DNA from: Marsupella aquatica
Taxonomy: Eukaryota > Marchantiophyta
NCBI GenBank assembly: GCA_973895155.1
Contig: OZ316899.1
Span: 9,114,001 to 9,178,000, forward strand
Direction: 5' to 3'
Length of the DNA stretch: 64,000 bases
Position numbers and translations under genes: made by a program. The notes beneath the pieces are model-generated. The model did no database searches. It saw only the letters and a list, made by a program, of their open reading frames with translations, and was not told the origin of the DNA. This document shows positions 22,163 through 33,198 of this stretch, piece after piece; positions within the stretch are counted from its first letter, which is position 1; each line of letters begins with the position of its first letter.

Positions 22163-23337
22163 CTAATCAGGTGCTGATGCTCCCCCTGATCCTCTATGAT
22201 CTGGGCAATATCTCTGTGCATGATCCCCACCACAGGTCCAACATCCTGACTGCTGTCCAGCATAAGAGGGCACAGGTCTCTGGCTGGTAGACTCTCGTGC
22301 AGTAGGCTTCTCCCTCTGGCTCTTCTGTGCAATAGGTTGTGGTGTAGATGTAGATGCAGCCTTTGGTGCTTCCTTGGCAAATCCAGAAGTCACCACCTTC
22401 TCATTCACCATATTGAGCTCAATGCGCTCAAAAAGGGTGAAACAACTGCTAATGTGGGATTTGCATCCCTAAGCAGAGTGACATCTCTCACTCTGCGTCG
22501 CAATTATCTGTCCAGAATTGCATACCAAAACTGGACTGCTTGAGCCTCTGTTACTCCCTTGGTGACAATGATCAATCTGCGCATATGAGTGTATGCCTCA
22601 CGTAGACTCTCTCCAGTCTTGCGCTGGAACTCCTGGAGACCCTTCAACTTATCAGTTCTCACACCCTGATAGTTCTGCTTCAGTACCTCAAAGAATTCCA
22701 CCACAGGATTAAATGCTGGCGCAACTCCAGTTCCTGTCACAATCACACCGGCAGGAGTAGCGGTGGATGCTGCTGGAGTGCTGCTGGTGGATGGTGTGCC
22801 ACTCTGGCTAGTGCTGCTAGAAGAGGCAGCAACTGTGGCAATGGGTTGGGTAGCCGCACTAGTGCCATAGGTGATGGATACGTAATTAGGTGACCAATGC
22901 TGCCTCCATGCCTCAATCTCAACCAAATGAGCCTTTCAAAACTCATGGTAGTCATCCATGGGTGGCCCTTCCAAATGCTGAAATAATCCCTTCCATGCCA
23001 TGAAAGGGGTAAACAACATGGCGTTACGCAATGTCTGCATATCGCACCACGTATCAAACTCCTGGATGAAGTCATCCAGATCAATTGTGCCAACTGCACC
23101 AGAGTATCGTCGTGGGCCCTTTGTAGCCCCGTACATCTCGTCCATATCCCACAACAAAGGTGCAACCACCTGATGACGAGGAGAACTGGTCACTGAGTCC
23201 TCGTCGGAATCATTGTCTAAAGCTGCACTGCTGACTGCTACCAATGCCGCTGGCCGAAACTGTGCCCCACTCCGAGTGAAACCGGTCCGTCGTCCATCGG
23301 GTAATCCAACAGCACCAGAAGAATCTGTGGTGACCAA
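22163..23337 (-). pseudogene. Gag with CCHC zinc knuckle (DNMT gypsy element)
   Basis: Segments in order: an acidic N-terminus (23337-22936), a gag core (TIDLDDFIQEFDTWC, then LKGLQEFQRKTGESLREAY), a Ser/Thr/Ala-rich stretch, and near 22230 the knuckle CWTCGGDHAQRYC. The knuckle spacing is CX2CX3HX4C, one residue shorter than the canonical form. A TGA between HEF and KAHLVEIEAW fits a former CGA Arg codon. A TAA and a frameshift interrupt it further. The role is nucleocapsid and particle formation, as in other gypsy elements. Confidence 0.8.
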
Positions 23338-24845
23338 CCCTAACCTAATCTATGTGCTAACCCTAAGGGCAATCTATCCCTGTCAGCACCACAAGCACTC
23401 ACCATGGTGTGTTGGGCATCACTCCAACATCACCAGGAGAGAAATACATAGCACAACTAGAATGTCCGGTTGCAAACCCGGATCACTCCTATAGAATCAA
23501 GCGCCCACGCCAAACTAACATGGCGCATAAACAGGAAGCATGTGTGGAGAGGATCCAACAACAAGAAGAGGATTTACCACAACTCTCCACACCAATCAAT
23601 CAGAAATACATGTAAATAATGTGCATATAGTTCAATGTAGGGCCTTCATAATAGGCCTCAAGAATCCCGCGTCAAATATTCAAGAATCCATCGCAAACTA
23701 GCTAAAACAGAGTATCTAGATGAATTCAAAAGTGCATAAAACCCCTAGGGCCTCATTCCTTGGACATCAAATGTGGAAGGAAGCATGTACAATGCACCAC
23801 ATAGGAACTTGCTAGTTAAGCGCATGAGGGGAGGAATAGCTTTGGGATGGGTGACCTCTCACTTGTCAGTATGCACCAAATCTGCCACTCCAAAATGGCA
23901 GCACTTGCAATTCTCCTCACGTACCAGCAAGCTGGCTTGCTGGCCCGCCCGCTCCTGCTTCGCCCTCACGCCCCTCGTCCCGAGTTGCCTCGAAGCCTCG
24001 AAACGCCGAGATGAGCCAAAGAGTGAGACCTTCACGCCCACAACGCTTTGCTATGCCGGAACCAAGTCCAAGTCCAGATTTTGCACCATTTGGACTTATG
24101 GCCCCTGTTTCCCTTCGCAGAACTGCACGGTAGCGGCGTACACTCCGTCGCAACAGTAATCCGCGGATGCTGCCACCGCATCGACGTACTATCTCACAAA
24201 AATGCAGATCATCAGTTGAGATCTCGCAACATTCGGGTCTCAATCCCTCAGTTTCCTTCAAAGAAACACGTTGCAAAATGCAACTCAACTTCGCGCCAAC
24301 CAACACTTAACCGAGTGCAAAATCAGCAATATATGCAGCTGCGGACAGTCGCTTTCTTCACACCAAACTTGGTCCGCGCAGATCAGCATACGGAAGAACT
24401 AGACAACAATACGGCCGTGCCTCGCAGATCTGCATACGGACAAACTAGATAGCAATACGGCCGCGCACTTTGCAGATCTGCAACCGATGACACCATCAGA
24501 ATGCCGTTTCCTTCACAAAAATAGCCACCGCTTCACAAGATAGAACGCTGCCGCACCCGATCTGCTTGTAGCCAACCGATACAACTCAAACACGTCGATC
24601 TGCAACCAAGATCTGCACATTGTCGACAGATTTGTGCATACAGACTACAGATTCGCCAAACCTCCAACTCCAGATCCGCTCAAGAATCAAACTCACAGGA
24701 TCTCAACTTGGATCCACATGCCGGCGATCCAATCAAACGATACGCTGCACGATCCGAGATACCACAAACCGTTGCCGAACAGAATCAAACTGAAAATCGA
24801 AGCTCTGTCCAACAACAACAGAGTCCAATGCTTGATCTTTCAATG
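23338..24845. other. 5' untranslated leader of the DNMT gypsy element
   Basis: No coding region is supported on the minus strand. ORFs here are short and without recognisable motifs. The stretch lies between the right terminal repeat and gag and should hold the primer-binding site and packaging signals. I could not identify a convincing PBS after the repeat end (GGAGATTACATTGAAAG on the minus strand). Confidence 0.5.
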
Positions 24846-25162
24846 TAATCTCCACACAATCGGCACCACGATCCCGATCAACAATACCGCACCGATCCGA
24901 TCACACACGTATGTCAAGCCAACGCACCTTGCACTACTCAAGGAATCCACATTACACAAGCGGAGCTCACAGCCACCATAGCCACTCAAGCTCCTCTCTC
25001 TCCAAGGCTCAACATTGAAAGATGACCTTTTAATGCCTCACAAGTGAGAAGTACCCTCTCACACAAACCTGACGAAACCTTATCGGCTCATATAGCACAC
25101 ATACCAAACATACGGATCTAGATAGTACGATACACTCTAACACTACCTAGAATGGTGTGACA
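24846..25162 (-). repeat. Terminal repeat segment B' (right copy)
   Basis: The 317-bp match to 15606-15924 ends GGTGTGACA next to the TSD AGGC. On the minus strand it begins TGTCACACC and ends GATTACA. The A segment expected in a full LTR is missing here. Confidence 0.9.
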
Positions 25163-25166
25163 AGGC

Positions 25167-25686
25167 CGCAGTATTTAAGTGCTTGGCTTCCTCAGGTCCA
25201 ACTCCAATTGGGGCAACCAAGTTACCAGGAGTAGTACTGGCCGAAGGACAAGCCGAGACACTTGCACCGGTGCCGGAGGTAAGTGGCAAGGGGAAGGGGC
25301 CAACTGCCAAACCAAAGAAGAACAAGAAGCAAAAACCTTCTGGGTCAGGGAGTAATACGGCTCCTCAAGCCGTCGTGACCAAGGAGGTAAACCCAACACC
25401 AACCTCAGGCAGGGTCACGGCAAAGGATCCAACTGCCCTAGAAGGCGGGGATGGCAAAGCCAAGGCCAAGATACTCGGTGATGAAGCCAGGGTACCAGAT
25501 CCACCACTAGTACATGTCGGGGAGGCCGTGGCCAATGCTGAGGCCAAAGCCGAGGGTGGACCCAGTCAGGCCAATGGAGAGTTGACTCGGTCCGGAGCAA
25601 GTAATCTGTCAAAGGACGGACCTATGGTAGTGGCTGCGGAGGAAGTGTTGGGGGTGTCCATTGAGGACCAGACACCGCTGCCATGA
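25167..25686 (+). pseudogene. Family 2 gag-like protein, C-terminal portion (copy 1)
   Basis: It continues the ORF interrupted at 15469: VFKCLA-like start, then PGVVLAEGQAETLAPVPEVS, a Lys-rich KPKKNKKQKPSG patch, and an acidic, low-complexity tail ending at TGA 25684-25686. It aligns with 58493-59028 of copy 2. The low-complexity tail has no recognisable domain. Confidence 0.75.
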
Positions 25687-25725
25687 CGGTGGTGGAGGGC
25701 CGCTCCTTTTAAGGAGGGCGGACGT

Positions 25726-25974
25726 TGTCGTGCCAAAAGATTTTGGCTCAGGAATGGCTTTTATAGGGGATGATGGGCGAGGCTTCCCGGTTGGGTTGCG
25801 TGCATGCTGACTCAGAGGGGCTGCTTGGTTGGATGGATTGAGGTTTGGTGATTGGGTGACTCATTGTCACCAGGTTTGGTGTTTGGGTGAGTCACCAGGC
25901 TTGGAGTTTGGATGAGCCTCGCTGCTGGCAACTGGCTCAGGCTGGATGGTTGGGTTTCCGATGCTACTTAAGAC
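25726..25974 (+). repeat. Truncated 5' LTR
   Basis: It matches the first 249 bp of the 3' LTR (31467-31715), up to GATGCTACTTAAGAC. After that the two sequences diverge completely, because the left one enters gag coding sequence. Confidence 0.9.
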
Positions 25975-26935
25975 GCAGGCTACCTTCTTGGATTGGGTGA
26001 ATGACAGGAACAAGAAGTTGAAGGGGCCGCAAGAGCTCCTAAGGGAGTTCAAGAGAAGGGTGTCTCAGTTACCAAAGCGGGATGTGGGAATCATCGAGTT
26101 GCAGCGCTCGACGCTCTTCTTGAGGGCAGCCAATGAGGACCTTCAAGAGGAGCTTGAGAATGCGATGGAGCTGCTGGAACCTTTGAGAGTTACCTTGTCT
26201 AACGACTGGAACCAAGTTGAGAAAGCGGTGTCGAAAGTGAGCAATCGACACCGGCGGCAAGAGCTAGACAAGGAGGCTACCACTCTCGACCTAAGGCCGC
26301 CGGAACCAATATTGAGGAAAGGGAAGCGAGAACCAGCGAAGGATGAGATCAAACCATCGGTGGATGATCTCGCAAAAATGATGCAGAACCTGAAGATCTT
26401 GGCGGCACATGCGGTCGAGAATCCAAAACCAAGGGTTGCGAGTGCTCCCGAGAGGAAGCGAGAGATGCAGAGTTGGCCATGCATGTGGTGCGACAGCAAA
26501 GAGCATGACAAACGGGAGTGCCTAGACCTGAGGGAAGTTGCGGATAAAGGGCTGATCAAGTTCGTCGGTGAAGTTGGTCAGAAAAAGATATCGTTTGCCA
26601 ATACTGAGGAGCCGATTCCATTCAACTCCAACAAGGGAGTCATGAAGGCTTTGGCTGAGAAGCGAGCTAAGAAGCGAGCTAGGAAGCGAGTCGAAGAGGC
26701 GTCCTCTTTGCACCTGGAAGCGAATGTTTACAATGTGGAGTTGGATGGCCCCGTGACGGAAACGGGCAAGTTTTACAAGCGGTTGGCGGATCTGGTGCAA
26801 GAGAGATCCGAATGGAGTGACCCGGTGCTGACCAATGCGATAACGGTTGAGGTTGGGGCTAGTTGGGATGCCTCGGTCGAGTCAAAAAGGAAGAAAACCG
26901 ACAAGGATGACACTCCGTCTCAATCAAGGGAATGA
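25975..26935 (+). pseudogene. Gag with CCHC knuckle
   Basis: The frame opens inside the LTR/gag junction and reads TFLDWVNDRNKKLKGPQELL, then helical segments, a basic linker, and a canonical knuckle CMWCDSKEHDKREC (CX2CX4HX4C, about 26485). A KRAKKRARKR patch follows. The TGA at 26933-26935 lies in a run of Arg codons (RE-stop-ERRD) and the frame continues beyond, so it is probably a mutated CGA. The true start codon was lost in the deletion. Confidence 0.82.
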
Positions 26936-28097
26936 GAGAGGCGGGATACTCGAGACAAGGAAAGGAGGGTTAGGTTTGAAGAAGAGGAAATGAGCCAGAA
27001 AGAGCCGGAGAAAGGGAAACCGATCAGGAAGAACCCGGGCTGGGTGCTTGGCAGGGACGTGGACCAGGTCATGTACCCGGAGGTTGTAGTTGAGAAGTTC
27101 TGGAGCCAACAGGCTCAAGGGTTTACCAACGCCGAGTTCTTTGGCAGTATGAGGCGGGAGATCCAGGAAGCGATCTTGGAGAGATCCAAGAGGAAACGGA
27201 TTTACAAAGAGGGCCCTCACACCTTGATGGGGGAGGCTGGCGAGACGGAAATTGGGAGTTTCCAAACTTACACTGCTGGGGTGTCCATGGGTTCAGGTAG
27301 TAAGCTTGCTGGCCCCAAAGAGTCAGACTTGGGGGAACCGAAGAGGGTCAAGTCCCTTGAAGAGGAGCTCATGAACTTGGACGATGAGTTCTTCGATGCG
27401 GAAGAGGAGCTCATGGGAACCGGAAGCAAAGCTGAGTCTGTGGAAAACAGGGACCCGACCGAAGGGGGAGAACAAGAAAGCATTACCGTGCAGTCGAGGA
27501 CCATTCATGTCATGGGCTCAATGAAAGGAAACGGTTATGCTTACCGAGATAGATACTGGGCTCGAGCAAGTCTGGAGAGCGAGTGCCAGTTGGAAGGAAT
27601 GGAAGGCAAGTTGCGGGCGCTCATTGATACTGGCTCGGAGATCAACTTGATGGATCCAAAGGTGTTTCAAAAGGGGAATTGGCCAGTGGACAATGAGTTG
27701 CTTTGGAGTGTGAACTCGGTGAGTTCAATGAAGGACTATCTTTGGGGCGGATGTCCGAATGTGATGGTGAAGTTCGGGAATGTCAAGCAGGCTTGTAACA
27801 TTTTTGTTCATGAGCACTTGTCATTTCCGGTGATACTGGGCATGCCGTTCATCACTGAATGGAGGATGGAGACAAAGGTTCTGGATGATACTACCTTCAT
27901 GGTGAAGGTTTGGAGCAAAGATGGGAAAGAGGTGGTTCAATTTCTGGCTGTTTTACCTGGAAACAAGAGGAATAGGAAAGGGTTGAGGACTGAGAGTGCC
28001 GACTCTAGTCCAGGTCCGGAAAATGACTTGGCACTTTGCTGAAAAGAGTGGATCGGCAGAGTGCTCATTCCTTAGCTCCTTGTGAAGGGAAAACACA
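26936..28097 (+). pseudogene. Gag-pol linker and aspartic protease
   Basis: After a charged linker (MSQKEPEKGK to the acidic EEELMNLDDEF region) the protease motif LRALIDTGSEINLMD lies near 27613. The last strand follows as FPVILGMPFITEW. A frameshift near 28020 and a TGA near 28080 (SSL-stop-REN) separate it from RT. The TGA fits CGA to TGA. Confidence 0.85.
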
Positions 28098-30848
28098 ATG
28101 GATAATGGACAGGAAGAGCCACTCGAATGTGCGGAGTCTAACTTGGGAAGGGACAAGCTGGAGAAGGAGTTGGAAAGGCAGTACTCGTCTATGGTCGTGC
28201 TTGTATACTCAAGTACCAAATACAAGACGGTCGACAAGAAGGTGAGGCCGGCGGCGATACCTTTGCCGGACGATGCGATGGAGGTTATGGATCGAGCGAG
28301 ATTGGAACCAAGGCTAAGGCCAACTGATCAGATAGGGCATAAGTTTACTCAAGAGAGTTTGGCGAAGATGAAGATTGGTTTGGATGGGTTACTTATGGAG
28401 GTGGAGCAAGTGGCATTTCAAAAAATGATAATGGAGCATGGCAAGGCATTCTCGTTTTTGATTGAGGAGATTGGTTGTGGGGATCCAAGTAAGGTGACAC
28501 CGATGGTCACCTTTACTGTCCCTCATGTTCCGTGGGATCTGAAACCGATTTTGGTTCCGCGGGCTTTAGCTCCAAAGCTTGCAAAACTGCTTAAGGAGAA
28601 GCTGAGTGCTAGGATTCTCGAGAGGTCTGATGCTCCCTACTCGAACAGATGGTTTACAGTGAGAAAGAAGAATGGAAGCTTGAGGTTCATTCAGGATATG
28701 CAACCTCCGAACAAGGTGACCATCAGGAATGTGGGAGTTGGGCCACTCGTGGATGAGTTTGCGGAGGAGTTCGCTGGGAGGGCGATCTACTCCATGGGTG
28801 ATTTGTTTTTGGGTTACGACCAGTTCCAGTTGGCGCAAGAGAGCTAAGACATTATGACTATGAGGACCCCGTTGGGCCTCTTGAGGATGTGCACTTTTCC
28901 TCAAGGGGCGATGAACTCAGTTGCGCACATGAAAAATGCGATGAGTAAAATCTTGGAGCCGTTCATTCCGGAAAAAGCGAGACCGTTCATTGATGATGTC
29001 CCAATAAAGGGTTGCTTGGCTGAAGGGAAGGATGAGACCTTGAGGAGTGATGGGATCCGGCAGTTTGTGTGGAATCACATTGCGGATGTTAAGGCGGTTC
29101 TCGAGAAGCTGATTGATGTGGGAGTCACTCTTTCGAGGGAGAAGTATGAATTTGGGATGCTAGAGGTGAAAGTCGTTGGGCCAATGTGCGGATCCTATGG
29201 AAGGAAGCCGAACATGGATAAGGTGAGAGCTATTAGCGAGATGAAGGATTGCGAATCGGTGCCGGAAGTTTGGAGGTTTCTGGGTGCTTGTGTCTTTTAC
29301 AAGATCTGGATCCCTCACTTCTCGCACCTGGCGGACCCGCTCTATGAGCTGTTGAGGAAAAAGGTTAAGTGGAGATGGCTACCCGAGCATAGTGAAGCAA
29401 TGGCTAAGCTTAAGAGCGCTCTCATGAGCCGGCCAGTTCTCCGAGCTGCAGACTATGAGAGCGGGCGACCACTGATCATGACTATTGATGTGAGTCCGTT
29501 CGCAGCCGGGTGGGCTGTTGGGCAAGATGACAAGAATGGGGAAAGGTATGCGATCAGATTTGGGGCAAAAAAATTTACAGAAAGGCAAAGGAGATATGCC
29601 CAAGTTAATAGGGAGCTTTGGGGTGCCAAGGTGGCACTCCATCAGGAGAGAAACTATTTGATTGGGGCGCCGGAGGTGGTTGAGACTGATTGCCAATCAC
29701 TGCTGGGGATGATTGCGAATTGTGACACGCCTGACATAGCAATGCTCAGGTGGATTGCTTTCATTCGGATTTTCAACCCTGAGCTAAGTCACATTGCAGG
29801 AAAGGATAATCCGGTTGCCGACATGCTGTCAAGGGCGAGATTCAGAAATGAGGTAGCAACGAGAGTTGGCAAGGTGACCAGAACCAAAAGTGTTGGAAGT
29901 CTAGAGTTCAAGGAAGAACTCTACTCGGGAGAGTTGCTGGATATCAGGCGTTACATTAGCACTTTGGAGAAGCAACCAGAGTGGAGTTACCAGGAGTTCA
30001 TCAAGATCCGGAAGAGATCTTACAAGTTCCTATTGAGGGAGGGCTACTTGTGGCGAAGGCATAAGGACCCAAGTCAGTTGTTGCAAAGGGTTGTGGATAC
30101 TAAGGATGAGAAAGACCGAATTCTCAAAGAGAGCCATGATGCTAACATGGCTGGGCACAAAGGGGTGCATTCAACTTACGAGAGGGTCGGAAGCTGTACT
30201 GGTGGCCAGGTTTATACTTGGCCGTTCGAGACTATGTCAAGACTTGCGAGATTTGCCAATTTTACTCGAGGATCCGACATAGGGATGGATTGGTTCCGAC
30301 TTACCCCGTGGCTCTACACTTTCAATGGGCTATTGATGTGGTGTACAATGCAGAGAGAGAGCAATGGGGCGAGATACTTGGTTTTGTCTTCTTATGTGGA
30401 AGGGAGAGCGTTGGTTTCGAACACTACTGCTGCCGTTTGCCAGTTCATACTTGAGGATATCATTGCAAGGCATTGGTGCTTTACAAGGATCAGAGCTGAT
30501 AGGGGGGAGCTCAGCTCCAAGGAAGCGCAAGAGTTTTTCGACCAATACCGCATCAAACTGAAGCTGACTTTGAGTTACAATCCGGAAGGCAATGGGAAAT
30601 CTGAAAGGGGGCACATCCAGATTGTGGGCGCTTTGGCTAAGGCTTGTGATGGGGACTTGGGCAGGTGGTCGAGTCTCCTTCCACTTGCTCTGTTAGCGGA
30701 TCAGATGACTTGTAGCTCAGTGACCGGATACGTTCCGGCTGAGCTACTTACTGGGCACTTGCCGATGATGCCACTCAAGGAAGATGTTTGCAGCTGGCGA
30801 CTGATTGGATGGAAAGATGAAGTTTTGAGAGAGGAGTTGCCGGCTTGA
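28098..30848 (+). pseudogene. Reverse transcriptase, RNase H and integrase core
   Basis: RT: SNRWFTVRKKNGSLRFIQD, IYSMGDLFLGYDQFQL, then a TAA (28845) where an Arg is usual, MRTPLGLLRMCTFPQGAMNS, and the catalytic FIDDVPIKG. RNase H: MTIDVSPFAAGWAVG, VNRELWGAKVAL and VETDCQSLLGM. Integrase: H-x-H (ESHDANMAGHKG), C-x2-C (TCEICQF, in a shifted frame around 30250), then Asp of WAIDVVY, RADRGELS and GKSERGHIQ. A frameshift pair lies between about 30180 and 30350. All catalytic residues are visible, but the stops and shifts inactivate it. Confidence 0.9.
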
Positions 30849-31421
30849 AGGATCGAACACTTCAACTTGTTACCCGCAAAGATTGAGGTGGCTCGGAAGC
30901 AATTGAAGATGGCGAGGTTAAGGAACAAGGGCAGGTTCGATAGGACTCATCGGTTGAGGCCTGTCTTGGTTAAGGAAGGGGATTGGGTTTTGGTTTACGA
31001 AAGTAAGTTGGACGAGCAACACTTGATCCAAAACAAGTTTGCTCGGAGGTGGCAAGGTCCGTATGTGGTGGTTGCTGTTCATGCGAATGCAACCTACACT
31101 ATTCGGGAGTTGGATGGAACGGTTCACCAAGTACCTTACGCAGGGAAAAGGGTGAACATCTTCAAGAGGAGGACCGAGAAGGGAATGGACTCAAGTTCCG
31201 ACTTGAATGAATTTGAAGACGAGGTACTGGTCCAGGCGCATCCGTTGGACTTGAGTTTCAAAAGTGGCTTGACTGGTTCTAATTTGGATGAGTTGGACTT
31301 CAGGTTTCTAGAAAGTGGAGTGCCTAAGGCCGAGTCTGAAGGCTTTGGGTTTGAGTTTCTTGAGGAGGAAGTGGTCCAAGCGCATGGCTCGAGTTCGGAC
31401 TCAGACTTAGAGGAAATCTGA
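30849..31421 (+). pseudogene. Integrase C-terminal domain
   Basis: It continues the frame after the TGA at 30846-30848 (PA-stop-RIEHFN). It has KGRFDRTHRLRPVLVKEGDW, FARRWQGPYVVV (GPY/F module) and YAGKRVNIFKRR, then an acidic tail with HPLDLSFKSG-like repeats. No chromodomain or PHD finger is seen, unlike the DNMT element. Confidence 0.8.
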
Positions 31422-31466
31422 TTGATTGGAGCAGACTGGAGGCTGCTCAGGTTTACTGGGGGAGGA

Positions 31467-32317
31467 TGTCGTGCGGAAAGATTTTGGCTCAGGAATGACT
31501 TTTATAGGGGATGATGGGCGAGGCTTCCTGGTTGGGTTGCGTGCATGCTGACTTGGAGGGGCTGCTTGGTTGGATGGATTGAGGTTTGGTGATTGGGTGA
31601 CTCGTCGTCACCAGGTTTGGTGTTTGGGTGAGTCACCAGGCTTGGAGTTTGGATGAGCCTCGCTGCTGGCAGCTGGCTCAGGCTGGATGGTTGGGTTTTC
31701 GATGCTACTTAAGACTTGAGCCTCGGCTCATTGAGGTTGGCGGTTGTCTATTGAGATCTGTTGAGTTGCGTTCTGTGAGTTCCGCTCTGTTCTGTGGAAC
31801 TTGACTGTTGTGCGGCGGTTTTGGAGTTCTGAGTGAGTTTTTGATCCAGGTGGGGAGTTTTTGATCCATGCGGGGAATTTTTCGAGTCTGGAGTCTCGTT
31901 GATCCAGGCGGGGATTTCTCAAGTTTGGAGTCTTGTCAATCCAGGCGAGGATTTCTCAAGTTTGGAGCCTCGTTGGTCCAGGCCCAAGTTCCATGCGAGC
32001 TGTTTTAGACTAGTGGAGTAGCTAGTCGAGTTTTTGGTTTTGTGAGCTAAGGAGGATAGTTTTTCCGTCAAATTTTGAGTAGTTAGTCACTCGAGGAGTT
32101 CTACTCGACCAAGTTAGAGGTAGCGGCCCGCCGTAGGGCCAGCTACCAGACTCTTGCGGGCAAGCTTCCTCGAGGGCACCTATTGTAACCTTTGTGAGAA
32201 AAGTAAAAAATATAAAGGAGTGAGAGTTTGCTCCGAAAAGTGCTTGTCACCTGTCCCAATCGCAACCAGAAATGCGTAGTTTGCCTGAGGAGCCCCTAAC
32301 TTTAAGTCCTCGCAACA
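31467..32317 (+). repeat. 3' LTR (851 bp)
   Basis: It starts TGTCGTGCGGAAAG after the purine-rich TTACTGGGGGAGGA and ends CCTCGCAACA. It contains tandem units related to those in the solo LTR (about 31850-31990). It is nearly full length compared with the solo LTR in opposite orientation (458-1303). Confidence 0.92.
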
Positions 32318-32321
32318 ACGT

Positions 32322-32907
32322 GGAGGGAGGAGGTGTGAGTGGGCAGGGCGGGCTCAGATCTCCAAGTTTAGAATTAGGATCAGGACCAAGAGGCGGCCCT
32401 GACACTTAGCTTAGTGGGATTGCGGATCCACTGGTAAGAGCAACACTTGTGCTTCTGCCTCGTTGTACATAGGTAGATTACAGTTAGGTAGATTACAGTA
32501 GGGTAGATTAGGCTTACGCAGCAAGGAATTAGGCGGATCCACTACCAGGATAAGTACCTGGGCAGCGGAGAGTTGAGGGCCTTCTTCCTTAGCAAGTTTT
32601 TAGTGCACCAGCAGGGTTGGGATCAAGTAGTTAAAGAAGCTCTCGGTTAGTTATACTGTGACCCTTGTGTATATTCATGTTTCCTCATACTTAAGAGATG
32701 AATAGAGTTGGCCTCACGGCTTAGTTCGCAGATCTTGTATATGAGAAGTACTGTCTGTATGGCAAGTGCATGGTATAACTCAGTCAGAAGGAGTCATTTT
32801 TCTATTTGTGTGTCGCATTAACTTGTTTGAAGATTTCCCACATCAACCAAGAAGGGAGTAAGCAAGGTAGTAAGAGTTGGATGTGTCGAGCTGAGAGAGG
32901 TCTTAGC
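32322..32907 (+). other. Non-coding 3' region of family 2 copy 1
   Basis: It matches about 59062-59659 of copy 2 base for base over long stretches. No gene is seen. It contains repeated GGTAGATTACAG units (about 32470-32510). Confidence 0.6.
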
Positions 32908-32961
32908 GGCTTACCCAAGCCAGTTGGGGATCATTCCGGCGGCGGAATCCAAACATACCTA
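32908..32961 (+). ncRNA. Two-hairpin 3' RNA module, family 2 copy 1
   Basis: Hairpin 1 is GGCTT-ACCC-AAGCC (32908-32921). Hairpin 2 is ATTCCG-GCGG-CGGAAT (32933-32948), followed by AAACATACCTA (32951-32961). The element end is about 240 nt downstream. Confidence 0.65.
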
Positions 32962-33088
32962 AAGGGAAACCGAGAGAGGAGGACAAGGGAAGGCCTAGAA
33001 TAGGCCGGCTACGTATCTCATGACCCAATGAAGGATCTGTCCAGTATATGTGAGTAAAATGTTAAATAGTAGTAGAAAGAAGTTAGCA

Positions 33089-33192
33089 GCGTCCCATGCC
33101 GCTAAGCCGCAAAATCAGCCTCGCCAAGAGCGAAACCTGTGGGAATCAGCTTGTGTAGAGGGGTTTCTTGGGTTTAGGGAGCCATGGGACGC
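33089..33192 (+). ncRNA. Long-range 10-bp stem closing the family 2 3' end (copy 1)
   Basis: GCGTCCCATG (33089-33098) is perfectly complementary to CATGGGACGC (33183-33192), closing a loop of about 84 nt just inside the terminus CACCACA. Copy 2 has the same stem at 59839-59942. The inner stems are better preserved in copy 2. Confidence 0.5.
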
Positions 33193-33198
33193 ACCACA

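Larger units (their letters stand above)
15470..25162 (-). mobile_element. Gypsy retrotransposon encoding a C5 DNA methyltransferase and a PHD finger
   Basis: This 9693-bp insertion is flanked by AGGC (15466-15469, 25163-25166); removing it restores the coiled-coil ORF of the family 2 element. Minus-strand order is gag (23337-22163), spacer, protease (around 21110), DNMT (20490-19536), RT/RNase H (19316-17616), integrase with C-terminal PHD finger (17551-16238). Several stops and frameshifts show this copy is dead. The terminal repeats are arranged unusually (see the four repeat entries), as if circularly permuted. Confidence 0.9.
25726..32317 (+). mobile_element. Gypsy retrotransposon with truncated 5' LTR (TSD ACGT)
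   Basis: ACGT flanks it at 25722-25725 and 32318-32321; the ends are TGTCGTGC and CGCAACA. Order is a 5' LTR remnant (25726-25974), gag, protease, RT/RNase H, integrase, polypurine tract (about 31455-31466) and a full 3' LTR (31467-32317). The 5' LTR breaks off at AAGAC and joins directly to gag, so about 600 bp of LTR plus the PBS and gag start are deleted. The solo LTR at 458-1303 is the same family. Confidence 0.92.
12208..33198 (+). mobile_element. LTR-less element, family 2 copy 1 (TSD ACAAG), split by two gypsy elements
   Basis: It starts TGTGATGCC and ends GGACGCACCACA. ACAAG flanks it at 12203-12207 and 33199-33203. Removing the two nested gypsy elements with one TSD copy each leaves 4698 bp, close to the 4710 bp of copy 2 at 55239-59948, and both copies have identical termini. 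It carries a coiled-coil gag-like ORF (12325-15469, 25167-25686) and an 0.9-kb 3' region with the two-hairpin module (32908-32961). No LTR pair is detectable. It interrupts the methyltransferase-like gene of the surrounding DNA transposon. Confidence 0.88.

Noticed and set aside
32700-33198. Possible hammerhead or twister ribozyme in the family 2 3' region
   Set aside because: I looked for CTGANGA with GAAA and for twister core strings and found no consistent set; only the hairpins are supported.
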